Part shown: positions 9,881 to 19,334 of the stretch, in pieces | Numbering within the stretch: position 1 is the first letter of the stretch | Layout of the letters: each line of letters begins with the position of its first letter | From: Methanonatronarchaeum sp. AMET-Sl | GTDB taxonomy: Archaea > Halobacteriota > Methanonatronarchaeia > Methanonatronarchaeales > Methanonatronarchaeaceae | Direction of reading: 5' to 3' | Length of the DNA: 64,000 nt | Assembly (NCBI RefSeq): GCF_029854155.1 | Contig: NZ_CP122958.1 | Coordinates: 1,288,001-1,352,000 of the forward strand | Notes under the pieces: model-generated | The model's database searches: none | Seen by the model: the letters and a program-made list of their open reading frames with translations, nothing else | What the model was told of the DNA's origin: nothing | Position numbers and translations under genes: made by a program

Positions 9881-10303
9881 TCACCTTCCTGATTTCTCTG
9901 TATAATATCTATGATACCCTACAAAAGCTTCAACTAACTTGAAGAAGTTCTGAATGCTATCTTTGTTCGGCTCAACTTTATTGATGATTTTCTCTAAGTT
10001 TTCTTTTAAACCAGATAGCTCTTGTTTTCTGGCAGCAGTATATGCAAGTTGAGGTTTGATCATATGGAGTTCATTTATAGTTTCTTCAATTGCTTTTTGT
10101 TGTTTATCGGATGATCTCCATTCAACCTGAACCTTTTTTATATCATTATATATACGCCGCACCTGTGTTTTATTGCCTTTATGCCGTTTCCCCATCTTTT
10201 CAGCTATATCGTTCATATTCTCTCCGGAAATATCCCCTAGTTTATTTGAAATTATTTCTCTACTCGATTTAGATTCACTATCCCTCTCAGCTCCTCTATT
10301 CAT
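9881..10303 (-). CDS. csm2: Csm2, small subunit
   Basis: A 140-residue, mostly helical protein. The C-terminus FFKLVEAFVGYHRYY and the middle motif IKPQLAYTAARKQ match the Csm2 small subunit that lines the crRNA-target duplex. The N-terminal 35 residues are polar and probably disordered. It lies two bases after cas10 and just before csm3, the normal type III-A order; its presence separates this locus from III-B and III-D types. Confidence 0.9.
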   Translation of the reverse strand: MNRGAERDSESKSSREIISNKLGDISGENMNDIAEKMGKRHKGNKTQVRRIYNDIKKVQVEWRSSDKQQKAIEETINELHMIKPQLAYTAARKQELSGLKENLEKIINKVEPNKDSIQNFFKLVEAFVGYHRYYTEKSGR

Positions 10304-10305
10304 AC

Positions 10306-12816
10306 TTATTCTACCTCCATCTCTCTATGTTTATAACTAACAATTGAAACAGGAATACGGGCCCAAGGAACAATCTTAGGTATTTCAGTATCTAATTCTT
10401 CAAAAAGAGAGGTTTCAGTATCGATATTTCTAACCAACATCTCTTTAAAATGAGGCAGGTATCTTTTTCTTTTTATAGCTTCATTCAAAGAAACAAAAGA
10501 AGGTTCAAGATAGCCATATTCTGCTTCCTTAGAATTTTCCTTTCCTTTTTTTGTTTCTGAGCTTTTTTTGTCTTCCCTATTTCCATATCTTTCAGTGAAA
10601 GTCATATCTTTATAATTTAATATAGAATAGATAAAGGACATTGAGATCTTATCTTCTTGTAAAAGACTATATAGCCATTCTCCTTTTTCAAATAGCTCAT
10701 CAAATGTATAATAAAATTCATTGGATTCTGCACCAAAATTTGACTTAGATTTCCATGGAACGGTTTCTCCAAACACTGTAATCATGTTTTTTGGAGCAAT
10801 CTCATTTTCTTTAAACTTTACTTTCTTTGAGTATTCGTCTAGATAGTTACCGGATCTTTTAGAGGCTCTACCGATAGGGAATTTTTCTTTTGCGATTGAT
10901 ATTCCTGCTGATATAGTGATGTTCGGGTTTTCAGCAGAAAATTCATTAAACCGGTTTTTAATGTCTAAACTGCATTTCAAAATATCTTTCCAATCACCAA
11001 CTATAAAGACATCATCTCCACCACTATAGTTAATATAAGCGTTGTGTTTTTTAGCTATAGCGTTCAGATGGCCTACGAAAAATTCATTAAGGTATCTTGA
11101 TAGGTTGGCAAATCTTGATATCGTGTATTTATTTTTTTCACCTAATCTATCCTTAGAAGAACGCTTCAATCCGGTGGTTACTATTGCTCCAAGGTCATCC
11201 ACATCCATCCTGAGATACCCGATTCTACCATGACTAGACATTTCATCAAATGATTTAACAGCTTTCTCACCGATTTCTTTAAATGGCGTTGCATTTCCAA
11301 TAAACTTGAATCCAAATGAAAGCGGTATATCAAGTTTTTCTTGGTGTTCAACCACAGCTTCTTCTAAGAAATCAGTGCTGTTAACCTTAAAAACAAATGC
11401 TTCTCCACTAAAACAATTTTCAATCTGATTTAACGTGTTAAATAACTCTTGCTGGTCTTTCAGTAGGTACCAGTGTGTATTAACTTCAGGGAAACTAAGG
11501 TCCGGTTCATTATCTATCTCCCCATTTAATTTAAGTAGGTATTCAATTTTAGGTAACTTACCTCCGATTCTTTCTAACCTTTCGCAGCTACTACATTTAA
11601 CTCCCTCTTTATCCATTCGGTTACCACAGACCTTGCATGGCCCACCTTTACTTCTTTCCAAAACAAAATCAGAAGCATCCAGTGAATCAATAAACTTCTT
11701 ACTTTTTTTAGCCTCGATGTCATTTGAAACTTCATAAGCCAATTCAGGAAACTCTTCATGAATCTTTTTTTTATCAAACTGTTTAGCAGTTATTATTGAA
11801 GAAATATCTCCCTCAAACCTCTCAAGCAACATATTGTTAACGCTCTTTCTACATGCCCGTACTTCATCCTCAATTGAAGCGGGACCTAAAATATAGAAAT
11901 GTCCACCAGAACACCACAGCTTCGATGCAATACTTAAATCCAACTCATCAACTATATAATCTGCAATAGTGTCATTCAAGATATTGACAAGAAAAGATCT
12001 GCCACGAACTCTTTTGGCAAGACCTTTCTGCGTTCCTTCTTCTTCAGGCGATTTCAAATTGTAAATAAAACTCTGTATACCGGATAGGTCCCCACCGATT
12101 ATTGAAAGATTCTCCCCGTCACCTTTATAAAGACATTCAGATATAGAGCAGGTTGTCCTTAAGTGGTCAAACAAAGATATATCAGGAACGTTATAGTATG
12201 CTGCAGAAGGAATTTGAGAAGTATATTTCCTTAATATGTAATATAAAGTATTAAAAAACTGTTTATCTTTATTTGGACTGACTCTACCTAACTCTCCTTG
12301 CATAGACCGCCATAATTCTTTATACAAGCCATTTGGAGACCTTTCTAAAAAAGCCTGGTCTTTTACAGTTTTAGGATAATGATACCTGGCAGTTTTCTCA
12401 AGCTCCTTATCAACCTCTTCATCCGTTAAAGTATTCACATTACGATAACTAGTTGGAACAAGAGGCTGAAACCTAATATTCTCTTCCGGCACATAACTCT
12501 CCTTCTTAGTAACTATAAACGAGAATATAGAGCGAAGAGGCTCTTCAAAAGCATTCTTACCCTCTTCATCCGATTCTCTCTCACTAGCAGAAAGCCGATC
12601 AGCCTCAGACACCTTTAAAATCAAATCTTCAAAACCCTCAATACCCGAAGAATGATGCCCTAAAACAGCCTTAGAAACAGATCCATCAAAACCAAGATTC
12701 CTAGCAAACTCCTCCCCCAACACCGGATGATTATCCCTAGTTTCAGCTCTCCACTGGAACTTACCAATATCATGCAACAAAGAACCAAACCTTAAATCAG
12801 TAATAAACTCAGACAT
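10306..12816 (-). CDS. csm1: Cas10/Csm1, signature subunit of type III-A
   Basis: An 836-residue Cas10. The N-terminal HD nuclease has GSLLHDIGKFQW (His15-Asp16) and HPVLGEEFA, the single-strand DNase site. A zinc ribbon CKVCGNRMDKEGVKCSSC lies near residues 393-410. The Palm2 cyclase motif YSGGDDVFIVG places GGDD at 599-602, which makes cyclic oligoadenylate from ATP. A helical domain closes the protein. Both activities look intact, consistent with two CARF proteins downstream. It is the first gene of the operon; a TATA-like element (minus strand AAGTATAATG) lies about 35 bases before its ATG. Confidence 0.97.
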   Translation of the reverse strand: MSEFITDLRFGSLLHDIGKFQWRAETRDNHPVLGEEFARNLGFDGSVSKAVLGHHSSGIEGFEDLILKVSEADRLSASERESDEEGKNAFEEPLRSIFSFIVTKKESYVPEENIRFQPLVPTSYRNVNTLTDEEVDKELEKTARYHYPKTVKDQAFLERSPNGLYKELWRSMQGELGRVSPNKDKQFFNTLYYILRKYTSQIPSAAYYNVPDISLFDHLRTTCSISECLYKGDGENLSIIGGDLSGIQSFIYNLKSPEEEGTQKGLAKRVRGRSFLVNILNDTIADYIVDELDLSIASKLWCSGGHFYILGPASIEDEVRACRKSVNNMLLERFEGDISSIITAKQFDKKKIHEEFPELAYEVSNDIEAKKSKKFIDSLDASDFVLERSKGGPCKVCGNRMDKEGVKCSSCERLERIGGKLPKIEYLLKLNGEIDNEPDLSFPEVNTHWYLLKDQQELFNTLNQIENCFSGEAFVFKVNSTDFLEEAVVEHQEKLDIPLSFGFKFIGNATPFKEIGEKAVKSFDEMSSHGRIGYLRMDVDDLGAIVTTGLKRSSKDRLGEKNKYTISRFANLSRYLNEFFVGHLNAIAKKHNAYINYSGGDDVFIVGDWKDILKCSLDIKNRFNEFSAENPNITISAGISIAKEKFPIGRASKRSGNYLDEYSKKVKFKENEIAPKNMITVFGETVPWKSKSNFGAESNEFYYTFDELFEKGEWLYSLLQEDKISMSFIYSILNYKDMTFTERYGNREDKKSSETKKGKENSKEAEYGYLEPSFVSLNEAIKRKRYLPHFKEMLVRNIDTETSLFEELDTEIPKIVPWARIPVSIVSYKHREMEVE

Positions 12817-12991
12817 AAATACAGCCTATATTCTCTAAAACATTATACTTAAAATTTTTTACAAAACTAAAACCATGATATAAACTTAAAACCGAATACT
12901 AAACAAAACCAATAAAGAAAAAGGATTATTTACACTTATTACCAACTAAAGAGCCTAAAAACTACTTTCAAAAAGTTATAAAAGAAATACC

Positions 12992-14239
12992 ATTTAAATC
13001 CTTGTTTTTTTGGATGACTTTTGCAACGAAACAGGATTTAGGGGAGTGTTGGGAGTGTCAAACTCCGTTTCAATCCTTGTTTTTTTGGATGACTTTTGCA
13101 ACGAGGTGAAGAAAATGAATGTGGAAAACGAAATGGAATATAGTTTCAATCCTTGTTTTTTTGGATGACTTTTGCAACTATACCTTCAAAAAAATATCGG
13201 TACATCTCCAGCCAAATAGTTTCAATCCTTGTTTTTTTGGATGACTTTTGCAACGTTGAAGACACTGACTCCAGCGATGGAGCAACCGATATAGAACTGT
13301 TTCAATCCTTGTTTTTTTGGATGACTTTTGCAACTATACCAAAAAGATTTTACATGGTATTTGGAAACAAAAGTTTCAATCCTTGTTTTTTTGGATGACT
13401 TTTGCAACGGTTAAAAAAGGATGGATGGATACGAATATGAAGAGCTTGTTTCAATCCTTGTTTTTTTGGATGACTTTTGCAACAGGTGTTTTAAATGGAA
13501 ATAGAATATGATAACGGAATAGTTTCAATCCTTGTTTTTTTGGATGACTTTTGCAACTAAAGACAAAGACAAGAGAACCCAGATAATCCAGAAACTTCAG
13601 TTTCAATCCTTGTTTTTTTGGATGACTTTTGCAACAAAATATGTATGTAACCTGTGTCGTAAAGAAAGCGAAACAGTTTCAATCCTTGTTTTTTTGGATG
13701 ACTTTTGCAACCAGGGACAGCTACGATGACGTTATCAACAAATTAATCGAGTTTCAATCCTTATTTTTTTGGATGACTTTTGCAACTTATAAAGAGTTGG
13801 AACAGCATATATCAAACTATGACAAGTTTCAATCCTTGTTTTTTTGGATGACTTTTGCAACACAGCTAGCTTTCGCTAGCTTCAACGACAGTTATTCCGA
13901 GTTTCAATCCTTGTTTTTTTGGATGACTTTTGCAACACTTTATAACAGGTTGGTAAAAATGAAAAACTGGAATATCGTTTCAATCCTTGTTTTTTTGGAT
14001 GACTTTTGCAACACAATCAACACAAATAGTGGGAATATCAGAGAGGTTTTGACGTTTCAATCCTTGTTTTTTTGGATGACTTTTGCAACTTGGTATACGA
14101 AAATTCTGTAATAGTGAACACATACCCGTTTCAATCCTTGTTTTTTTGGATGACTTTTGCAACTTTCTTTAGATCTATGCCAGTTCCAAAAGGGAGATAA
14201 AAGGTTTCAATCCTTGTTTTTTTGGATGACTTTTGCAAC
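12992..14239 (-). CRISPR. CRISPR array 2: 17 repeats, 16 spacers
   Basis: It has the same 36-base repeat and orientation as array 1. Seventeen copies run from a degenerate one at 12992 (two base changes at its left end) to a perfect one at 14204-14239; the copy at 13751 has one base change. Spacers are about 38-45 bases. The leader is at the right, so it is transcribed leftward toward cas10, with a 175-base AT-rich gap (12817-12991) in between. The spacer just left of 13901 contains a GCTAGC / GCTAGC palindrome around TTTC. Confidence 0.98.
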
Positions 14240-14356
14240 AGTTGTTTTTGTGGAATGGGTGTTTGTTTTTTTGTTGTTCTTTTTATATGTATTTGGTGTT
14301 GTAGAGATGTTGGAATTCTCTTTTTATTTAAGTTTTTGGGGTAGTTTCTACAATCT
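14240..14356 (-). promoter_or_regulatory. CRISPR leader 2, identical to leader 1
   Basis: All 117 bases match 3010-3126, including the TATA-like element, now at about 14282-14290. Beyond 14356 the sequence differs completely. This leader should be recognised by the same Cas1-Cas2 as array 1. Confidence 0.9.
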
Positions 14357-14359
14357 TTA

Positions 14360-14581
14360 TTAGTTTTTTTCTATTAGGTTTAGTTCGACTATCTTTTTTT
14401 CTCGGTTTACGTAGATTTCGAGGTTATATTTGTCAGCGATTGATTCGGGGTCTAATCCCAGCATTAAAGATATATATCTGGGGAATGGAGTTCGTGGGTA
14501 TGTTCGACCTCCCACTTGTACTTTATAAATCTTGTATGGGTTATTCGGTAGTGGAACCCTATCATTACTTATTTTTACCAT
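14360..14581 (-). CDS. Hypothetical 73-residue protein beside leader 2
   Basis: A small basic protein starting MVKISNDRVPLPNNPYKIY and containing YISLMLGLDPESIADKYNLEIYVN. Not recognised. It follows the winged-helix gene by 26 bases and is probably the last gene of that operon. Its stop codon touches leader 2, the position cas2 holds at leader 1, but there is no similarity to Cas2. Confidence 0.6.
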   Translation of the reverse strand: MVKISNDRVPLPNNPYKIYKVQVGGRTYPRTPFPRYISLMLGLDPESIADKYNLEIYVNREKKIVELNLIEKN

Positions 14582-14607
14582 TTTTTAATCATCTCTTAAA
14601 TTTTTTT

Positions 14608-15788
14608 TCAATAATACATCCCATTAAAATCCAAATCTTCATCAACACAAACCTCCTCAACCCCTTCATCACAACTCCTATCATTTAACTGAGTTAATTC
14701 TGACATAGCATCATTCAAATCTTTAAGAACCTTAGCAAGATTTTTTTGAGTTTCCTTAAACTCCAAAATCTCTTCTCCCTTATCACGTTGAGAAATAAAA
14801 TCAAACTGTAACTCCTCAACTAACTCACGTAGTTTAAGGTCAAGTAGTTGTTCAGTTACAATTCCCTGGGAACGTAGCGCCCGAACCAAACCGAGATCTT
14901 GAGCCAAAGTCCGAAGACCCTCAACCTCAGCCTTCATTCCTGGTAGTGGTGAGTGATCAAGCCAACCATCCGGCAAATCCTTGAGAGCTAACCTAACACC
15001 ATTCCGAGTCTTAGAGAGCCGTACTTTGTCTTCTCCATAGTTGAATGCATACTCCCGTTTCTGAGTCCAACCCTCAAAACCAATATTATTTAGGGCTCCG
15101 ATTTTTAGTTGGCCGTTGGACTCCAACCGCAACCTCTTCAAAAAAGAAACAAACATATTTTTAGTTCGCTCCAACACCCTTTCCTCCTCTTCCTCAAAAG
15201 GAAATACTAGGCCCTCATTAGATTCAATTGTGTTGGTGAGGTCTATTGGAGCCCTATACCGATTATCTGGCAATTTCTTAACCAAGCCAGATTTTGTGGT
15301 AACCCGGATCTCATATTCACCAAACCTAAATAAATAATCAGTACGATTATAAGGACTATCATCAACCCGATAAAAAAACTTCAGGCCCGGTAATTTATCC
15401 CGGCCATCCTCAAGTTGACTATGCAACTGGTTCAAGTTGGAGAATTTGATTAGGGCTCCATGTATCTCCAACAAAGGATTCTCCGCTGTCGCCTGCACCC
15501 CCGGTGCAAAACCATTGGTATGCGGTATATTATCGAGTAATATTTTGTATTGTACTGGTTTTGTGTTCCCGGTTCTCTCGATTATTTGGAGTTTTTCCAG
15601 TTTCTGTGCACTCCGATAAACACCAGAAATTGTTAAATTCAATTGGTTTGCTATTTGGGTGAGATAATAACCTTGATTTAATAGGTAGAGGAGTTTGCGG
15701 TCTGTTTGGTTTAGGTTGTATAGTTGGAGTCTGGTTTGTTTGTTTTGGTTGTTTTTTGTGTGGTTAGGGGGCTGTCTTGACAGGTTTT

Positions 15789-15792
<4 letters not shown>
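14608..15792 (-). CDS. Large winged-helix DNA-binding protein (plasmid/virus-type)
   Basis: About 394 residues. Residues about 22-85 form a helix-turn-helix ([28 protein letters not shown], shown here as two joined helices, then [12 protein letters not shown]). The remaining 300 residues are not recognised: a mixed middle with many aromatic pairs, then a helical, acidic C-terminus. The upstream 56-residue gene ends in GGGGGTGA, so a GTG start at 15792 overlapping its stop is preferred to the TTG two codons earlier. Three copies of TTCAAGTTAG lie just upstream. Position and repeats suggest a replication initiator or master regulator of an integrated element; this is inference only. Confidence 0.7.
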
Positions 15793-16266
<474 letters not shown>

Positions 16267-16270
<4 letters not shown>

Positions 16271-16404
16271 TTTTTGTCTCTTTTTTTGTTTCTCATGTTT
16301 GGTTCTGTGAGTTTGCGGCCCTCTAATATCTTGGCGATTTTTGGTTGTTCGAGGAGGCATGTGTGTCTTGTTTCTCCGAATGATTGGTAGATTGCTTTTC
16401 CCAT
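16267..16404 (-). CDS. Hypothetical 45-residue protein in coupled operon
   Basis: It reads [20 protein letters not shown], then [15 protein letters not shown], and ends in a Lys/Arg-rich tail. It starts three bases after the previous stop and ends in an ATGA overlap with the next gene, so it fits exactly between two neighbours. It is too short for family assignment. The pattern of aligned junctions supports translation. Confidence 0.5.
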
Positions 16405-16406
16405 GT

Positions 16407-16589
16407 TTAGCCTCGGGTTTTGGTTTTTTGTTTTTGGTTTTTGGTTGGGTTTTTGATTGTTTGTGGTTGGTTGAGTATTTGGTGTTTTTTGTCTTGTGCT
16501 TCTGCTAGTAGTAGTGCTGATTTTAGTTTTTTTAGTGTGTCTTGGCCGTGTTTTAGGTAGTGTTTGTGTGCTTCTTGGTCTATTTTCAT
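16407..16589 (-). CDS. Hypothetical 60-residue protein in coupled operon
   Basis: It starts [16 protein letters not shown] at an ATG overlapping the RHH gene's TGA stop. A first helix ([19 protein letters not shown]) is followed by a Lys/Gln/Thr-rich tail. A longer in-frame extension to 16757 exists, but it is out of frame with the real RHH gene and is rejected. Function unknown. Confidence 0.5.
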   Translation of the reverse strand: MKIDQEAHKHYLKHGQDTLKKLKSALLLAEAQDKKHQILNQPQTIKNPTKNQKQKTKTRG

Positions 16590-16729
16590 TTTTTGTCTCC
16601 TTGTTGTTCTATGTGTTTTCGGACTGCGTGGCGTATTAGTTCTGATCTGCTTGTGTATTCTGTTTCGATTTGTTGGATTTGTTGTATGAGTTGTTTTGGG
16701 AATTTTACGTTGATTTGTTTTGTTTCCAT
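16586..16729 (-). CDS. Ribbon-helix-helix (CopG/Arc-type) repressor, 47 residues
   Basis: METKQINVKFPKQLIQQ gives the DNA-contacting strand and first helix, and YTSRSELIRHAVRKHI is the second-helix signature of the CopG/Arc fold. It is the first gene of a minus-strand operon of tiny coupled genes. A TATA-like element (minus strand TGTATAAATATGG) is centred near 16750, placing the transcription start almost at the ATG, so the mRNA is probably leaderless. It resembles the divergent RHH protein at 16864, so the two may have arisen by duplication and may compete for sites in the shared promoter. Confidence 0.8.
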   Translation of the reverse strand: METKQINVKFPKQLIQQIQQIETEYTSRSELIRHAVRKHIEQQGDKK

Positions 16730-16863
16730 ACCTTTTTGTATAACCATATTTATACAACCTCTATAGGTATGGTGTGCCCAAACAATATATAAACATTTCT
16801 ATACCACTGTTATACAAACATAAATGAAAACCCTTAACCATAGTAAAACCATAGTATAACACA
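16730..16863. promoter_or_regulatory. Shared divergent promoter between two RHH genes
   Basis: This 134-base region holds repeated CATACC/GGTATG and TATACAA/TTGTATA words, including CATACCTTTTTGTATA (16726-16741) and its rough inverse TATACAACCTCTATAGGTATG. Such short inverted words between two RHH genes are typical of operator sites. Confidence 0.5.
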
Positions 16864-17046
16864 ATGACAAAAAACAAAGGACAACAAATCAACGTAAGAT
16901 TCAACCAATACACAATAGAAAAAATAGAAAAACTAATACAACAAGGAAAATTCCCAAACAAAAGCGAACTAATAAGAACAGCCGTACAACGACTAATAAC
17001 AGAACAAGAACTACAAACAAAACACCAAAACAAAACAAAAGAATAA
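16864..17046 (+). CDS. Ribbon-helix-helix (CopG/Arc-type) regulator, 60 residues
   Basis: MTKNKGQQINVRFNQYTIEKIE is the strand and first helix; NKSELIRTAVQRLITEQ is the second-helix signature. It diverges from the RHH operon at 16729 and shares its fold and core sequence (QINV, SELIR.AV). A Lys/Gln-rich tail follows. It is likely a second transcriptional switch of the same mobile element. Confidence 0.75.
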   Translation: MTKNKGQQINVRFNQYTIEKIEKLIQQGKFPNKSELIRTAVQRLITEQELQTKHQNKTKE

Positions 17047-17112
17047 CACAACAAAAAATAAAGCAAAAATCAAAAAACCTAAATAATTTTTCTAGAAAAT
17101 TCAATAAACAGT

Positions 17113-17259
17113 ATGGACCTCATAACATCACCTATAATTGGCAACACACTCCAACCATATGATTTAGTAGGTGTGATGCTTTTTTTCATAATATTAATCA
17201 TAGTTGTAGCATTACTTGTACTCCTTAAAGAACCCCTTCGATGGTTGAAAAATAGATAA
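17113..17259 (+). CDS. Single-helix membrane peptide, 48 residues
   Basis: An ATG at 17113 opens a 48-residue frame with a polar N-terminus (MDLITSPIIGNTLQPYD), one hydrophobic helix rich in Ile, Val and Leu (residues about 19-38) and a basic end PLRWLKNR. This is the layout of a one-span membrane protein with the C-terminus inside. A weak TATA-like stretch lies near 17079. No family is recognised; holin-like or toxin-like roles are possible given the mobile-element context. Confidence 0.5.
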   Translation: MDLITSPIIGNTLQPYDLVGVMLFFIILIIVVALLVLLKEPLRWLKNR

Positions 17260-17494
17260 CACACTAATTTTTTGGGTAAAATCAATTTCTATCTTTTTAA
17301 AGAACCACAAAAATAAAAATCTAGAACTAATAAAAAATCCAATTAAAACCCAAATCTGTATGGCTAACCGATATCTAAAATGGAGATTTACCTAAATCCA
17401 ATGATGTTAGATTTTGTAGGTTCAATCGGTTTTATATGAAAGTTCTCTATCTTTATAGGAACCTATAAACTTGATGAAGTTTTAGTTATTTTTT

Positions 17495-18517
17495 ATGGCT
17501 GAGATATATGGAATTCCCGAGAGCGAAAAAGAAATACTTCAAAAATCCCCTAGCTGTGTTGCGAATTTTGAAGATATCGGCCGTATCCATAACCAAGTGA
17601 ATGAAAAGCTTGAAAAAAGGAAAGAAAAATTTCAAAATAAATTGCCTGAAGAAATAAAGAAAGAGCAAAAAACTTTAAAGGAAATTAAGAAATCCATCGA
17701 AAAAACAAGACATGAACATGAAAACAAAATAAGTCAAATCAAAAGCGAAATCAAACAAAAAAAGAACAACAAAAAATGGCTATCCATAATACCAAGCTAC
17801 ATAAAAATAATCCACCAAAAATACATATCAAAACCTCTAAACATTCACAAATACCAAAAATCAATGACTAAACAACGAAAAAAACTCAAAACACTAAAAG
17901 AAAACCCCGAACAAATCTTCAAAAAACAAGAAAACAAACTAATTGAAAAAACTAGAGAACTAAAAGAACTTAAAAGCAACCCCTTCTATAAAGGAGCTTA
18001 TGGCGAAATAAAAACCCTCAAGGAACTATCAAAACTCAACAATAAATATAAGGTTCTATGTGGACTTAACATCGAACTAGACCACTATATAAAATACAAC
18101 GGAAAACATAACCTAAAATCCGCACAAATGGATTTCGTAGTAGTCTCTCAGAAAGGAATATTCCTAATCGAAGTAAAAAACTGGAGCAACCAATACCTCA
18201 ACAAAAACAAAGGAATAACCCCTCATGAACAACTTGACAGAGCAGGAAAAACACTGTACATATACCTAAACTCCCAATTAAACCAAAACAACACAAACAT
18301 AGACACTAAAAAAAATATAGATTTGAATGGAAAAAACCTAACCAAAATACTCGTCCCAATCCAAAACAACATGAACTACAACAAAAACTACAAATACGTA
18401 TTTGTAAAAAACCTAACACAACTAAACAACTTCATAACAAACAGAAAAACAGTATACAGCCAAAAAGAAACAAAAATAATAACAAACGCCCTAAAAAACC
18501 ACATAACAAAAAAATAA
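17495..18517 (+). CDS. Coiled-coil protein with NERD nuclease-related domain
   Basis: A 340-residue protein. Residues about 30-165 are highly charged Lys/Glu coiled coil. The NERD domain follows: GAYGEIKTLKELSKL, then LDHYIKYNGKHNLKSAQ and MDFVVVSQKGIFLIEVKNWS, giving the E, D and E-x-K residues of the restriction-endonuclease-like core. NERD proteins are common on plasmids and in defence islands; their activity is poorly defined. Gene ends are A+C-rich on the coding strand, like the neighbouring mobile-element genes. Confidence 0.8.
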   Translation: MAEIYGIPESEKEILQKSPSCVANFEDIGRIHNQVNEKLEKRKEKFQNKLPEEIKKEQKTLKEIKKSIEKTRHEHENKISQIKSEIKQKKNNKKWLSIIPSYIKIIHQKYISKPLNIHKYQKSMTKQRKKLKTLKENPEQIFKKQENKLIEKTRELKELKSNPFYKGAYGEIKTLKELSKLNNKYKVLCGLNIELDHYIKYNGKHNLKSAQMDFVVVSQKGIFLIEVKNWSNQYLNKNKGITPHEQLDRAGKTLYIYLNSQLNQNNTNIDTKKNIDLNGKNLTKILVPIQNNMNYNKNYKYVFVKNLTQLNNFITNRKTVYSQKETKIITNALKNHITKK

Positions 18518-18843
18518 AGAAAATAAAGGCGAGTTGGATGTTTTATGTAAATTTTACTTTGTTTGGTTCTTAAAATTTACATATCTCAGTTTTTTTGTTT
18601 AAAAGAAAAAAATATAAATAGTATTAAATTATAGCTCTTGTTAGTTAGAAATAGAAGAATAAGAACCTGACAAATCGCTCTCGGCCAGGGCTTAAACATT
18701 AAGGTTCATATCTCTCATTATATATCCAAAAACGTATATACATCCTAAAGACTACCGAGTAAAAAAAGCTAATAAAACCAGAAAAAAACTTCTATGGATC
18801 TACTTTATTTTCATATTTCTTCTCCTTTTTTTCTGTTATCTTT
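18518..18843. other. Gene-free stretch with a candidate structured RNA
   Basis: No coding frame is visible. A TATA-like AAATATAAATAG lies at about 18609-18620. Then GAACCT (from about 18664) and AGGTTC (to about 18708) form 6-base arms enclosing a second hairpin GCTCT-cggcc-AGGGC. This cluster is much richer in GC than its surroundings. It could be a small non-coding RNA on the plus strand starting near 18640. No known family fits. Confidence 0.35.
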
Positions 18844-19260
18844 TTATTTTTGATTTATATTTTCATTACTTATCATTATTTTGTAACCAGCGAGCATTAA
18901 ACCAAAACCGACAATGAGAAGAATTACACTAGCCAACAAATATGCTGTTTGAACAGTTGCAGAGGTAATGCCGCCTATTTCGGTAAAACCGAATATGCCG
19001 AAAATTATAAAAAAGATACCTATGATTAAAATAGCTATACCTTTGAATGTTGATTTTATAGCTCCCATAACATTTAAAAATTTCTTAAAAGGACTAGTTA
19101 TAACTTTCGGAGAAAAGGTTTTTTGGAGTTGTTGTTTTTTATTCCCATATTTTTCTTTGTTTATGGAGGAGATTTTGGATACTGGGTTGTTAGGTTGTTG
19201 GTCCATCCAATGGGTTTTTGATTTTTTGGGTTCTGTCGTGTTTTTTGTCGCTTTTTTCAT
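18844..19260 (-). CDS. Small membrane protein, two predicted helices
   Basis: A 138-residue protein with a polar, basic N-terminal half (about 65 residues) and two hydrophobic spans: AILIIGIFFIIFGIFGF (near residues 75-92) and LLASVILLIVGFGLMLAGY (near residues 110-128). A short cytosolic loop joins them. Not recognised. It is followed on the same strand by no obvious partner, with DUF2270 upstream about 75 bases away. Confidence 0.65.
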   Translation of the reverse strand: MKKATKNTTEPKKSKTHWMDQQPNNPVSKISSINKEKYGNKKQQLQKTFSPKVITSPFKKFLNVMGAIKSTFKGIAILIIGIFFIIFGIFGFTEIGGITSATVQTAYLLASVILLIVGFGLMLAGYKIMISNENINQK

Positions 19261-19334
19261 GTAATGTTTCGATAAAATTTTGTAGGGTTTTAGGTGGAGT
19301 ATGGCTGTGGAGTTTGGGGAATTGATTTTGCCAA

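Noticed and set aside
13153..14363. Similar open frames through CRISPR array 2
   Set aside because: Same artefact of the CRISPR repeat.
16407..16757. 116-codon version of the 60-residue gene
   Set aside because: The extra 56 codons overlap the RHH gene in another frame; the ATGA overlap marks the true start.
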